Source: PALSA-555 sp963821325
GTDB taxonomy: Bacteria > Actinomycetota > Acidimicrobiia > IMCC26256 > PALSA-555
DNA: 64,000 nucleotides
Direction of reading: 5' to 3'
NCBI GenBank assembly: GCA_963821325.1
Contig: CAWGDC010000006.1
Coordinates: 62,001 to 126,000 of the forward strand
Part shown: piece after piece, positions 43,297-53,965 of the stretch
Position numbering within the stretch: the first letter of the stretch is position 1
Layout of the letters: every line of letters starts with the position of its first letter
Notes under the pieces: model-generated
What the model was told of the DNA's origin: nothing
What the model saw: only the letters and a program-made list of their open reading frames with translations
Databases searched by the model: none
Position numbers and translations under genes: made by a program

Positions 43297-46200
43297 GGCG
43301 CGGCGGAGCCTACCGGGACGTCCTGCGCGCGGGGCACCAGCTCCTCGAGCAGCGCGGTGAGCGTCGCCGCCACGTCGGCGGGCGGCGCCGGCAGGGGGAC
43401 GAGCAGCTCCTCGGCGCTGGCCTTCGCGCCCGGCGCGAGGCGTTGCAGCCGCACCTGCTGCGACGCGCGCAGCTCCAGGCCGCGCAGCCGGGCCGCGCCG
43501 CCGCCGACGGCGACGCTGCGGACCCCGAGGCGGACGCACTCGGCGCGCAGCCGCGCCGCGTCGAGCAGCGCGGTGGCCGGGGCGGGCGGCGGCCCGTACC
43601 GGTCCTCCCACTCGGCGCGCACGTCGTCGACGTCGGCCGGGTCGCGCACCGCGGCGAGCCGCCGGTACGCCTCCATGCGCACGTCGTCGCGGGTCACGTA
43701 GTCGCGGGGCAGGTGCGCGTCGAGCGGCAGGTCGATGGTGACCTCGACCGGCTCCGGTACCGGCTCGCCCTTCAGCTCGCTCACCGCCTCGGTGACGAGC
43801 TGGCAGTACAGGTCGAAGCCGACGGCGGCGATGTGGCCCGACTGGTCGGCGCCGAGCAGGTTCCCCGCGCCGCGCTGCTCGAGGTCGCGCATGGCGATCG
43901 AGAAGCCCGAGCCGAGGTCGGTGAACTCGCCGATCGTCTTCAGCCGCTCGTAGGCCTCCTCGGACAGCGCCCGGTTCGCCGGGTGCAGCAGGTAGGCGTA
44001 GGCGCGTTGGCCGCGGCGACCGACGCGGCCCCGCAGCTGGTACAGCTGGGCGAGCCCGAGGCGGTCGGCCCGGTCGACGATGAGGGTGTTCACCGTCGGG
44101 ATGTCGAGGCCGCTCTCGACGATCGTGGTGCAGACCAGGACGTCGTACTCGCGCTCCCAGAAGTCGAGCACGACCCGCTCGAGGCGGGCCTCGTCCATCT
44201 GGCCGTGCGCGACCGCCAGGCGCGCCTCGGGCACCAGGTCGCGGAGGTGCTCGGCGACGAAGTCGATGTCCTTCACCTGGTTGTGGACGAAGAACGCCTG
44301 GCCTTCGCGCAGCAGCTCGCGGCGGATCGCCTCGGCGACGGCGCGGTCGTCGTCCTCACCGACGTAGGTGAGGATGGGCTGGCGGTCCTCGGGCGGGGTG
44401 TTGACCATCGACAGGTCCCGGATCCCGGTCAGCGACAGCTCGAGGGTCCGCGGGATCGGCGTCGCGGAGAGCGCGAGGACGTCGACGCCGGTGCGCAGCG
44501 CCTTGATCTGCTCCTTGTGCTGGACGCCGAAGCGCTGCTCCTCGTCGATGACGAGGAGGCCCAGGTCGTGGAACGCGATGTCGTCGGAGAGGAGCCGGTG
44601 GGTGCCGATGACCACGTCGACCGAGCCGGCCACGACCCCGGCGACGACGTCGCGCTGCTGGCGGGTGGTGAGGAACCGGGACAGCACCTCGACGCGCACC
44701 GGGTAGTTCGCGAAGCGCTCGCGGAACGTCTGGCCGTGCTGGGTGGCCAGCAGCGTGGTCGGGACCATCACCGCGACCTGCTTGCCGTCCTGCACCGCCT
44801 TGAACGCGGCGCGCAGCGCCACCTCGGTCTTCCCGAAGCCGACGTCGCCGCACACCAGCCGGTCCATCGGGCGGCTGGCCTCCATGTCGCGCTTCACGTC
44901 GTCGATGGCCTGCGCCTGGTCGGGGGTCTCCTCGAACGGGAACGCCTCCTCGACCTCGCGCTGCCACGGCGTGTCGGCGGGGAAGGCGTGACCGGGGCTG
45001 ACGAGGCGTCGCCGGTACAAGACGATGAGCTCCTGGGCGATCTCGCGGGTCGCGGCCCGCACCCGCGACTTCGTGCGCTCGAAGTCGGCGCCGCCCATCC
45101 GGTGCAGCGCCGGCGACTCCCCGCCGGTGTAGCGGCGCACCACCCCGACCTGGTCGGTCGGGACGTAGAGCTTGTCGCCGCCCTTGTACTCGAGGAGCAG
45201 GTAGTCGCGGGCCACACCGCCGATGGCGCGCTGCACCATCCCGCCGTAGCGGGCGACCCCGTGGGTGGCGTGCACGACGTAGTCGCCCGCCTCGAGCGCG
45301 TCGTAGAGGTCGGCGGAGCGGCGCGCGCCACGCGGGGCGCGGTGCACGCGCCGGCGGCCGGTCAGGTCGGCCTCGGCGACGAGCGCGAGGCGCGCGCTCG
45401 GGGAGGACCACGCCGCGGTCGAGGGGCGCGACGGTCACGCCGATCACGCCCGGGGCGTGCCCGTCCGGGCGTCGTGTCGACGCCGTCCTCGGCGAGCACC
45501 TCGGCGAGCCGGTCGGCGGAGCCGGCGCCCTCGGCGGCGAGCACCACGCGGTAGCCGTCCCCGGCGAGGCGTCCGCGAGCCGGCGGGCGAGCCCGTCGGT
45601 GTCGCCGGCGAGGGGCGCGAACGTGGTGCCGGCGAGGTGGGCGGTGTCCGGGCCCTCGGGGGTGGCGAGCACCGCCGTCGCGCCCGGCCGCGGGTGTGGG
45701 CGAGCACCCGCTCGAAGGGCAGCGACAGGCGGGGGAACGTCCCGGACGCGCCCCACGTCTGGGCGAGCGTCGCCGCGAGCGCCTCCTCCTCGTCGACGAG
45801 CTCCTGCGCCCGGTCGCGCAGCCGCGTCGGCTCGCACACCAGCACGAGCGCGTCGTCGTCGAGGAGGTCGGGGAGGAGCCGCTCGTCGGGGGTGAGCCAC
45901 GGCAGCCAGGACTCCATCCCGTCGAAGTGCTGCCCGTCGGCGAGGCGCTCCCACTGCTCGGCGCCCCACCGGGCGGTCCGGACCAGCGCGGCGGCGCGGT
46001 CGCGCACCTCGGCGGTGGCGAGGAGCTCCCGGGCGGGGAACACGAGGACGTCGTCGAGGTCGTGCGTGGACCGCTGGTCGGCGACCGAGAACGCCGAGAG
46101 CCGCTCGACGTCGTCGCCCCACAGGTCGACGCGGACCGGATGGTCGTCGGTGACCGGGTACACGTCCACGATCGAGCCGCGCACCGCGACCTCGCCGCGG

Positions 46201-46716
46201 GCCTCCACCTGGTACTCGCGCCGGTAGCCGAGCGCGACGAGCCGGGCCACGAGCTCGTCGCGGTCGACGGTCTCCCCCGTCCGCACCGCGACCGGCTCGA
46301 CGTCCTCGACGTGGGGGCCGAGGCGTTGCACCAGGGCCCGCACCGGCGCCACGACGACGCGGGGTCGCAGCGTCGCCGCCGCGGCGCAGCCGCCACAGGA
46401 CCCGGAGGCGCCGACCCATCGTCTCGAGCGACGGCGACACCCGCTCGAACGGCAGCGTCTCCCACGCGGGGAACCACTCGACGCTGCCCGGGTCGAGGAA
46501 GCAGCGCAGGTCGTGGGCCAGCCGCTCCCCCTCGGTGCCGGTCGGGACGGCCACGAGGATCGGCCGGCGGGTGCTCACGCCGGCGATCGCGGCGACGAAC
46601 AGCGCCCGCGCGCTGGCCGGGACAGCGACCGTCGCGGCGCGGGCCACGACGGCGCGCACCGCCGCGTCGCCGCGGAGCAGCGGCGGCAGGTCAGCGAGCG
46701 GCGGGGCGTCGGGCAT
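43293..46716 (-). CDS. mfd: Transcription-repair coupling factor (about five frameshifts)
   Basis: About 1140 residues, normal for Mfd. It displaces stalled RNA polymerase and recruits UvrA. The UvrB-homology part (PILVAVPTGTEGERLAHDLR, FPAWETLPFERVSPS) is followed by the RNA-polymerase-interaction domain (GDYVVHATHGVARYGGM). The motor has GDVGFGKTEVALRAAF (Walker A) and LLVIDEEQRFG (DEEQ box), ending with the TRCF domain. Frame changes are needed near 46385, 45690, 45570, 45475 and 45400, all in the N-terminal third; the motor half is intact. Decay is unlikely because the essential motifs are perfect; sequencing error is favoured. ATG 46716. Confidence 0.93.
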
Positions 46717-46875
46717 GGGCGCGCGGCGACACCCGGGCGCCGCACGGCACCCGGGGTCCCCGAGCGAGCCTACCGACGGGCCCGCCCTACCCGACCGGGC
46801 GCGGGAGGTGAGCACGCGGCAAGGTCGACCGGCCCGGGCGTTGGTCCGGGTGGGCGGCCTCGGTACGGTCGGGGC

Positions 46876-48250
46876 ATCACGGCGCACCCACAGACGAGGG
46901 CGGGCGACGCGCGGCGCTCGTCGGCGGCGCGGCGGACCGCCGGCCGTGACCGGCGGGCCGATGTGCCGCGCTCCAGCCACGCCGCGTGGACGCCACCCGC
47001 GGACCGGGCCGACCCGGTGGCGCTCCTCGAGGCGGAGAACCGCCGGCAGGATCCCCGAGCTCGTCCCGCTGCGGTGGAAGCGCATGCTCGCGTCGCCGTT
47101 CGGGTTCCTGCGGGGCGCGGCGGTCGTCATGGCCCACGACCTGGCGGCCACGCCGGTGACCGGGGTCATGGTGCAGGTCTGCGGGGACGCCCACGCCGCG
47201 AACTTCGGGGTGTTCGCCACCCCGGAGCGCCGGCTCGTGTTCGACGTGACCGACTTCGACGAGACGCTGCCGCGGCCCGTGGGAGTGGGACGTGAAGCGG
47301 CTCGCGACGAGCGCGGTGGTCGCAGGTCGGGACGCGGGGATCGGGGAGTCGGCGTGCCTGGCGGCCGCGGAGGCCGGGATCCGCGCCTACCGGAAGGCGA
47401 TGGCCGAGTTCGCCGACACGACCGCGCTCGGGGTCTGGTACGCGCGCGTCGACGAGCACACGACGCAGGTGCTGCGCCACGGCCGCTCGCCGGCGCAGCT
47501 CGAGCAGCTGTTCACGCTCGCTCGCCGTCAGACGTCGGCGACCGCGCTGCCCGCCCTCACCGAGCTCACCGAGACGGGCACGTGGCGCATCGTCGACCAC
47601 CCGCCGGTCGGTGACCCACGAGGGGATCGCCGAGCACCGCGGCGACCTCGAGCGGCTCGTGCGCACCTACCGGGACACCCTGACCGACGACCGGCGGGTC
47701 CTCCTGGAGCGCTTCGAGCTGCGCGACTTCGCCCGCAAGGCCGTCGGGGTGGGCAGCGTCGGCACCCGCTGCTACGTCGCGCTTGCTCGTGAGCGACATG
47801 GACGAGCCGCTGTTCCTGCAGGTGAAGGAGGCGGACCGCTCGGTGCTCGCGCCGTTCTGGGGTGCGGCTCGGGACCGCGTCGGAGGGGCGCCGCGTCGTC
47901 GCCGGGCAGCGGATCATGCAGGCCGACACCGACATCTTCCTCGGGTGGGCCGAGGCGGAGCACCTCGACTTCTACGTCCGCCAGCTGCGCGACATGAAGG
48001 GCTCCGCCAACTTCGCGACGATGCGCGCCGCCGTGCTCGCCGACTACCTGCGGCTCTGCGGCTGGACGTTGGCCCGCGCGCACGCCCGCACCGGCGCCGC
48101 CCCGGAGATCGCCGGCTACCTCGGGAAGGGCGTCGCGTTCGACCGGGCGCTGACCCGCTTCGCGGTCGCGTACGCCGACCAGACCGCCCGGGACCACGCG
48201 GCGCTGCAAGCGCCGCGAAGAGTGGACGGATCCGAGCCGAGCCCGACTGA
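46876..48250 (+). CDS. DUF2252 family protein (about six frameshifts)
   Basis: A kinase-like-fold protein of about 455 residues assembled from several frames: RRADVPRSSHAAW, LVPLRWKRMLASPFGFLRGA, VQVCGDAHAANFGVFATPER, VFDVTDFDETLP, DVKRLATSAVVAGRD, GIAEHRGDLERLVRTYRDTL, VGVGSVGTRCYVALA, DEPLFLQVKEADRSVLAPF, VVAGQRIMQADTDIFLGW, YVRQLRDMKGSANF. Breaks lie near 47045, 47280, 47612, 47785, 47870 and 48210; the expected end is AAKSGRIRAEPD, stop 48248. DUF2252 resembles aminoglycoside phosphotransferase-like folds (GDAH...NFG, DFDE), and its role is unknown. No good start codon is visible near 46876. It diverges from mfd. Confidence 0.8.
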
Positions 48251-48253
48251 CGC

Positions 48254-48734
48254 TCAGCGCTCGCGGGGTGGGCGGGGCCGGCGGGCCTTCGGGGGGTCCT
48301 CGTCACCCGGGAACATGGCGGCGTAGCGGCGCGAGTCGAGGTAGCGGAGCGCGGGCAGGTAGCGCAGCTCGAGGGTGAGCAGCACGAGCGCGGTGCTGGC
48401 GGTGGCGAGCAGCGGGTAGCCGGCGCCGGCGACGACGCCGATCACCGCGGCGGCGAGCACGGCCGACGCGCTCGTGATGCCGCGCAGGACGCCGGTCTGG
48501 CCGCGGAACAGCAGCGCGCCGCCGACGAAGCCGACCCCGGTGATCATCCCGGCGATGGCGTTGCCGGCGTTGTGGGCGAGGGCGACGGCCGCGAGCGCCG
48601 CGGCGGCGGTCCCGAGGAGGGAGTAGGTGCGGTCGCCGGCGGCGCCGCCGCGCACCTCGCGCTCGAAGCCGATCAGGAACGTCGAGCGCGAAGCCGAGCG
48701 CGACCCGCGCCACCATGTCCCATTCGCTGGGCAT
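48254..48734 (-). CDS. MgtC/SapB family membrane protein (one frameshift)
   Basis: About 160 residues. ATG 48734 gives MPSEWDMVARVALGFALD. After a one-base break near 48685 the frame gives FLIGFEREVRGGAAGDRTYS, LLGTAAAALAAVALAHNAGN, GMITGVGFVGGALLFRGQTG and LRGITSASAVLAAAVIGVVA, with about four membrane spans. The segments GFEREVRG, GVGFVGGA and GITSA are diagnostic for MgtC/SapB. These proteins modulate ATP synthase or magnesium adaptation in some bacteria. The ORF appears fused to pth only because of the indel. Confidence 0.82.
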
Positions 48735-48780
48735 GCGCTCCAGTGTCGCGGAGGGTGCGTCGCCCGTCCGGGATCCCGGC

Positions 48781-49405
48781 TCAGGGTCGGGGACGCGGCG
48801 CCGTTGTAGCGGTTCATGGCTGCGTCGAGCCCGTCGGTGGCGATGACCTCGACGGCGTCGGCGGCGTGCTCGAGGGTGACGTCGATCTCGGCGCGCTCGC
48901 GCTTCGAGAACCCGGACAGGACGTGGTCGGCGCCCCGCTCCTTCGACGCCGGCTTCCCGACGCCGATGCGGACCCGCGCGAACGCGTCGCTGTGCAGGTG
49001 GGCCTTGATCGAGCGGAGGCCGTTGTGGCCGGCGAGCCCCCCGCCGGCTTTGATCCGTAGCACGGCGGTGGGGAGGTCGAGCTCGTCGTGGACGACGACG
49101 AGCTGCTCCGGGGTGACGCCGTAGCGGCGCACGAGGCGACGGACGGCGTCACCGGAGTCGTTCATCCACTGTTCGGGCACGGCGAGCGCCACGCGGCGGT
49201 CGCCGATGCGCACCTCGTCGGCGCGGGCCCGCTCCTTGCCGACGCGCAGCCGTCCACCGTGCCGGTCGGCGAGCCGCTCGACGACCTCGGCGCCGACGTT
49301 GTGGCGCGTGCGCGCGTACTCGGCGCCAGGGTTGCCGAGCCCGACGACGAGCAGGTCGGCCGGCGTCCCGGTCCGCGCCGGCGGTTGTCCCCGCCGCCGC
49401 AGCAC
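48781..49405 (-). CDS. pth: Peptidyl-tRNA hydrolase (C-terminal end uncertain)
   Basis: Recycles peptidyl-tRNA by cleaving the ester bond. VVGLGNPGAEYARTRHNVGA holds the conserved Asn25 and catalytic His35. MNDSGDAVRRL, VVHDELDLPTAV (Asp), GGGLAGHNGLRSI and RVRIGVGKP complete the family pattern, with MNRYNG at the expected end. No in-frame stop follows; the nearest plausible TGA (48781-48783) is one base out of frame, so one indel is inferred. GTG 49405 lies 4 bp after the rplY stop, the usual rplY-pth pair. Confidence 0.9.
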
Positions 49406-49408
49406 CGG

Positions 49409-50077
49409 CTACTCCCCGCCGCCCTCGTCGGGGGTCGTGTCGCTGGCCGCGGGCGCCTCGGCGCCTTCCTCGCCCTCGGCAACCTCGGCGGCCTCGCCCT
49501 CGGCAGCCTCGGCGGCCTCCTCGGCGACGCGGGGCGCGACGACCTGGGCGATGAGCGCGTCGGGTTCGATCGTGGGGGTGACCCCCGGGGGGAGGGTCAG
49601 GTCGGTGAGGCGCAGCTGGTCGCCGATCTGCAGCGCCGACACGTCGGCCTCGATCTCGGTCGGGATGTCCTGCGGGCGGGCCTCGATGGGCAGGCCGAAC
49701 ACGAGCTGCTCGAGGAGGCCGCCGTTGCGGACCCCCTCGGGCTCGCCGTTGAGGCGCAGCGGGACCTCGGCGGTCACCGCGACGTCGGTGCTGACCCGGA
49801 TGAAGTCGACGTGGAGGATGTCGCCGCGGGTCGGGTGGCGTTGCACCTGGCGGGCGAGGGTGAGCTGGTCGTCGCCGGCGAGGCGCAGCGTGATGAGTGT
49901 GTTGGCGCCCCGGGCGAGGATGTGGGTGACGTCGCGGGACCCGACGCTCACCGACACGGTGTCGCCGCCGAGCCCGTAGACGACGGCGGGCACGACACCG
50001 GCGCGGCGCAGCCGCCCCGCGGGGCGGGAGCCGCGCTCGGCGCGGCGCTCAGCGGTGAGGATCACTTCGTCGGCCAT
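49409..50077 (-). CDS. rplY: 50S ribosomal protein L25/CTC
   Basis: A 222-residue long-form bL25 (general stress protein Ctc), which binds 5S rRNA. The N-terminal L25 domain (RAERGSRPAGRLRRAGVVPA, VVYGLGGDT) is followed by the TL5/CTC C-domain (HVDFIRVSTD, VPLRLNGEPEGVRNGGLLEQ, TEIEADVSALQIGD). The last 30 residues are an acidic Ala/Glu tail, common in actinobacteria. It is followed by pth and preceded by prs on the same strand. Confidence 0.95.
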   Translation of the reverse strand: MADEVILTAERRAERGSRPAGRLRRAGVVPAVVYGLGGDTVSVSVGSRDVTHILARGANTLITLRLAGDDQLTLARQVQRHPTRGDILHVDFIRVSTDVAVTAEVPLRLNGEPEGVRNGGLLEQLVFGLPIEARPQDIPTEIEADVSALQIGDQLRLTDLTLPPGVTPTIEPDALIAQVVAPRVAEEAAEAAEGEAAEVAEGEEGAEAPAASDTTPDEGGGE

Positions 50078-50155
50078 CAGGGCCCTTCGGTGCTCGGGGA
50101 GCGTCCATTCTGGTCGCCGCGACCGCGGGGGACCAAACCCGCGTCGGGCGGCGAC

Positions 50156-51150
50156 TCAGACGTTGTCGCCGCGGAAGATCTCGCTGACGCTCGTGTCGGC
50201 GAACACCGCGTCGAGCGCCTCGGCGATGATCGGCGCGACCGAGAGGACGGTGAGGGCGTCCCAGCGCTTGTCGTCGGGGATCGGCAGCGTGTTCGTGACG
50301 ACCACCCCGCGGATCGGGCGCATTCTTCAGCCGGTCGATGGCCGGGCCGGAGAACACCCCGTGGGTGGCGGTGACGATCACGTCGCGGGCACCCGCGGGC
50401 GTGGAGCAGATCGGCGGCGGAGGTGATCGTCCCCGCGGTGTCGATCATGTCGTCGACGAGCACGCAGGTGCGGTCGGCGATGTCGCCGACGACCTCGACG
50501 GCCTGCGCGACGTTGTGGGTGCCCTTCGGGCGGCGCTTGTCGATGAACGCGATCTCGGCGTCGATGCCCTGCTGGGCGAGCTGGTTCACCCACCGGTAGG
50601 CGAGCTTGCCGCCGCCGGCGTCGGGGGAGACGACGCTGATGTCGCCGTCGAGCCCCTCGCCGAGGTGCGCGGCGAGGATCGGGACGGCGGTGAGGTGGTC
50701 GACCGGCATGTCGAAGAACCCCTGGATCTGCCCGGTGTGCAGGTCGACGGTGACCACCCGGTCGCAGCCCGCCGCGGTGAGCAGGTCGGCGAGCAGCCGG
50801 GCGGTGATCGGCTCACGGCCCTCGGCCTTCCGGTCCTGCCGGGCGTACGCGTAGAACGGGCACACCGCGGTGATCCGCTTCGCGGAGGCCCGCTTCGCGG
50901 CGTCGGCCATGATCAGCTGCTGGAAGATGTGGTCGTTGATCGGCGGGCAGTGGCTCTGGATCAAGAACACGTCGGCGCCGCGGACGCTCTCCCCGAAGCG
51001 GCAGTACAGCTCGCCGTTCGCGAAGCTCGACAGCACCACCTCGCCGAGCGGGACGCCGAGGCACTCCGAGATCTCGGTCGACAGCTCGTCGTTGCCCTGC
51101 CCCGAGAACACCATGAGGCTCTTCTTCTGGTCGAGCTGCTTGGTGCTCAC
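50156..51150 (-). CDS. prs: Ribose-phosphate pyrophosphokinase (two frameshifts)
   Basis: Makes PRPP from ribose 5-phosphate and ATP. From GTG 51150: LMVFSGQGNDELSTEISECL, FANGELYCRFGESVRG, ITAVCPFYAYARQDRK, the PRPP-binding loop CVLVDDMIDTAGTIT, and, after breaks near 50398 and 50325, VIVTATHGVFSGPAIDRLKN and IRGVVVTNTLP with the end FADTSVSEIFRGDNV. The whole is about 330 residues, as expected. GTG overlaps the glmU stop by 4 bp (GTGA). This is an essential gene, so the frame breaks are probably errors. Confidence 0.93.
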
Positions 51151-52579
51151 ACCGGGTCGTCCTCCCCCTCGGCGGCGCGGCGCGCCGCCGACCAGCCGGG
51201 CTCCACCGCGGGCCGGCACGCCCTTCGCGAGCGCCCCGGGCGGGACGTCACGGTTCACGACCGCGCCCGCGGCGGTGTAGGCGTCGTCCCCGACCTCGAC
51301 CGGGGCGACGAGCACGTTGTTCGAGCCGATGCCGCGCGTCGCGCCCCACCTTCGTGCGGTGCTTGTGGCGGCCGTCGTAGTTCGCGGTGATCGTCCCCGC
51401 GCCGATGTTGGCGCCCGGGCCGATCTCGGCGTCACCGATGTAGGCGAGGTGCGGGACCTTCGCGCCCTCGCCGATGTCGGCGCTCTTCATCTCGACGAAC
51501 GTGCCGACGTGCGCACCCGCCGCGATTCGGGTGCCCGGCCGCAGCGACACGTACGGCCCGATCGTGGCGCCGTCGCCGATCTCGACCTCGCGGGCGACGG
51601 TCTGCTCGATGGTGACGCCGTCGCCGACGATGGCGTCGACGAGACGGGTGTGGGGCCCGATCACCGAGCCGGCGCCGACGACGGTACGCCCCTCGAGCAG
51701 CGTGCCGGGCAGGAGCCGCACCTCGGGCTCGAGCTCGACGGCGGCGTCGACGTAGGTGTGCTCCGGGTCGGTCATGGACACGCCTTCGCGCATCCAGCGT
51801 CGGTTGATGCGACCGCGCAGCAGCGCCTCCGCGACCGCGAGCTGGGCGCGGTCGTTCACCCCGAGCGTCTCGGTGGGGTCCCCGGCGGGGGTGCCGACGA
51901 CGAGGTGCCCCGCAGCGCGCAGCACCCCGATCACGTCGGTGAGGTAGTACTCGCCCTTCCCGTTCTCGGGTTCGAGGCGTCGCAGCGCCGGCGCGAGGAG
52001 GCCGCGCCGGAAGCAGTAGATCGACGAGTTCACCTCGGTCATCGCCAGCTCGGCGTCGTTGGCGTCGGTCTGCTCCACGATGCGTTCGACGGCACCGCGG
52101 GCGTCGCGGATGACGCGGCCGTAGCCGGTGGGGTCGTCGAGCTCGGCAGTGAGGATCGTGGCCGCGGCGTCCGCGAGGCGATGCTCGGTCGCGAGCGCGG
52201 CCAGCGTGTCGGAGCGCAGCAGCGGCGTGTCGCCGGTCAGGACGAGCACGTCGTCCTCGGTGTCGAGGTCGAAGCCGGAGCCGGTGAGGCCGACGCCGGC
52301 GGCGTCACCGGTCCCGAGCCGCTGGCTCTGCTCGACGAACTCGAGCGGGATCTCGGTGGCGAGCTGCTCCTGGACGGTCTTGGCGACCCGCTCGGCCCCG
52401 TTCCCGACCACGACCACGATCCGGGCCAGCGGCAGCTCGACGAGCCGGTCGAGGACGTGGAGGATCATCGGCCGGCCGCACAGCGGGTGCAGCACCTTCG
52501 GTGTGGTCGAGCGCATGCGGGTGCCCTCACCCGCGGCGAGGACCACGGCGGCGATCGGTCGGTAGGCCAGCTCGTTCAC
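51147..52579 (-). CDS. glmU: Bifunctional GlmU: GlcNAc-1-P uridyltransferase/GlcN-1-P acetyltransferase (two frameshifts)
   Basis: Makes UDP-GlcNAc for peptidoglycan. The N-terminal pyrophosphorylase has AAVVLAAGEGTRMRSTTPKV, QRLGTGDAAG, and VLTGDTPLL. The C-terminal left-handed helix has IGPYVSLRPGTRIAAGAHVG, FVEMKSADIGEG, HLAYIGDAEIGPGANIGAGT and NYDGRHKHRTKVG, then, after breaks near 51345 and 51205, IGSNNVLVAPVEVGDDAYTA. GTG 52579 follows AAGGGG; a longer frame upstream would run through the tRNA-Gln. It is coupled to prs. Confidence 0.93.
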
Positions 52580-52609
52580 CCCCTTGCCAGTCAAGCGTGG
52601 GTGGTGCTG

Positions 52610-52680
52610 CTCGGGGGCGAGGTTTCGAACCTCGACCTGGGACTCCAAAGGCCCCCGTGCTGCCGTTACACCACCCCCGA
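52610..52680 (-). tRNA. tRNA-Gln (anticodon TTG)
   Basis: The reverse complement starts TCGGGGGTGG and ends CCCCCGAG. The acceptor TCGGGGG/CCCCCGA is perfect. The anticodon loop CTTTGGA gives TTG. The T arm CGAGG-TTCGAAA-CCTCG is intact. The length is 71 nt without encoded CCA. It lies just upstream of glmU on the same strand. Confidence 0.95.
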
Positions 52681-52748
52681 CATCAAAGCGACGTTAGCGC
52701 CGGGTCCCGCCGCCGCCGCGGTGGGTATCGGCTCTGCCTGGCCGGTCA

Positions 52749-52772
52749 CACGGTGGCTCAGGTTCCACCGTG
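52749..52772. repeat. Stem-loop cacggtgg/ccaccgtg
   Basis: An 8-bp perfect inverted repeat with an 8-base loop (ctcaggtt) in the 235-bp gap between tRNA-Gln and the bS22 gene. It may be a terminator or regulatory hairpin. No U-tract follows. Confidence 0.5.
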
Positions 52773-52879
52773 CGAGCGCCGTCGGTTCTCTCGGTCGGCG
52801 GGAGCGTGAACCTGCGATTGGGCGGCCGGCGGAACGCCGGAGGGACGCAGCGGACCGAACCTGACCCACCCCGGTGTGA

Positions 52880-52900
52880 ACCCGGGGGAGAGCCCCGGGT
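52880..52900. repeat. GC-rich hairpin acccgggg/ccccgggt upstream of bS22
   Basis: 8-bp arms around a 5-base loop (gagag), 15 bp before the bS22 start. It may influence translation initiation of this ribosomal gene or end upstream transcription. No U-run follows. Confidence 0.5.
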
Positions 52901-52915
52901 AGCGTGCTCGGTGAC

Positions 52916-53017
52916 ATGGGTTCACTGATCAAGAAGCGCCGCAAGCGCATGCGCAAGAAGAAGCACAAGAAGCTGTTGAAGAAGACCCGCTGGCAGCGCC
53001 GCCAGCAGGGTCGGTAG
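52916..53017 (+). CDS. Small basic 30S ribosomal protein bS22 (AURKAIP1/COX24-like)
   Basis: A 33-residue, extremely basic protein (MGSLIKKRRKRMRKKKHKKL, LKKTRWQRRQQGR). Sequence and length match the actinobacterial AURKAIP1/COX24-domain protein seen as bS22 in mycobacterial ribosome structures, where it sits near helix 44 and the decoding region. ATG 52916, stop TAG 53015-53017. It is easily missed because of its size and is a good lineage marker. It lies alone between the convergent ispE and the tRNA-Gln/glmU cluster. Confidence 0.93.
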   Translation: MGSLIKKRRKRMRKKKHKKLLKKTRWQRRQQGR

Positions 53018-53053
53018 CTGGCACGGCCGCCCTCCGGGGCGGCCGTCGTCGCG

Positions 53054-53935
53054 TCAGGCCGAGAGGCGCACCCCGTGGGTCACGGCCCGGGTGCCGACGA
53101 CGGGGACCTTCAGGCGCCGGCTGAGCCGGCGGGCCAGGGCCGTCGCCTCGGTCGACGAGTCGGTCTCGAGCAGCACGGCGTACGCCGAGCCGCTCCCCGC
53201 CAGGATCGCCGGCGCGTCCGCGGCGGCCTCGAGGTCGGCACGGAAGTCGGCGAGGCGCGGCTCGACGCGCTCCGCGGCGAGCTCGAGGTCGTTGCTCAGC
53301 TCGGCGATGAACGGCGCCACCGCCCGCGGGGCGGGCACGCGCCGCTGCGCGATCGGACCACCGAGCTCGTCCCAGGCGGCGTACACGTCCGGGGTCGCGA
53401 GCTCCAGCGGCGGCAGCGCCAGGATGAGCACGAGCGGCCCATCGAGGGTGATCGGCTCGAGCAGTTCGCCGCGGCCGCGCAGCCACGCCGCCCCGCCGGC
53501 CAGACAGAACGGGACGTCGGAGCCGAGCTCGGCGGCGAGCGCCGCGAGCCGGTCCGGGTCGACGTCGACGTCGAGGAGCCGGCGGACCGCGGCGAGCGCG
53601 GCGGCGGCGTCGGCGGACCCGCCGCCCAGCCCGGCCCGGACCGGGATGCTCTTGCGCAGCCACATGCGCACCCCGTGACCGGAGCGGCCGGCGTCGATCA
53701 GGAGGTCCTCGGCGGCGCGAGCCGCGAGGTTCGTCGGTCCCGACGGGACCAGCTCGGTGGCGCCGGCCACCTCGAACGTGACGCCGGGGGGATGCGGGAC
53801 CGCCTCGACCTCGAGGACGTCGTTCGGGTCCGCGACGGACACGGCGAGCGCCTCGATCTCGTGGTACTCGTCGTCGCGCCGCTCGTAGACGGCGAGGCTC
53901 AGCGTGAGCTTGGCGTGCGCGGTCGGCGCGCACAC
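53054..53935 (-). CDS. ispE: 4-diphosphocytidyl-2-C-methyl-D-erythritol kinase
   Basis: A 293-residue GHMP kinase of the MEP isoprenoid pathway. It has the N-terminal AHAKLTLSLAVYERRDDEYH, GHMP motif SIPVRAGLGGGSADAAAALA, SDVPFCLAGGAAWLRGRGE, and motif 3 (AILAGSGSAYAVLLET). GTG 53935 gives MCAPTAHAKLTL; some homologs start a few codons earlier. It follows rsmA on the same strand with a 30-bp gap, the conserved actinobacterial order. Confidence 0.94.
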   Translation of the reverse strand: MCAPTAHAKLTLSLAVYERRDDEYHEIEALAVSVADPNDVLEVEAVPHPPGVTFEVAGATELVPSGPTNLAARAAEDLLIDAGRSGHGVRMWLRKSIPVRAGLGGGSADAAAALAAVRRLLDVDVDPDRLAALAAELGSDVPFCLAGGAAWLRGRGELLEPITLDGPLVLILALPPLELATPDVYAAWDELGGPIAQRRVPAPRAVAPFIAELSNDLELAAERVEPRLADFRADLEAAADAPAILAGSGSAYAVLLETDSSTEATALARRLSRRLKVPVVGTRAVTHGVRLSA

Positions 53936-53965
53936 GCCGCAGCCGCCCGGGTTGCCTCAGTTCGT

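Noticed and set aside
46876..48250. DUF2252 gene as a pseudogene
   Set aside because: All conserved motifs are present, separated only by single-base shifts, and the neighbouring essential mfd shows the same pattern, so sequencing error is likelier.
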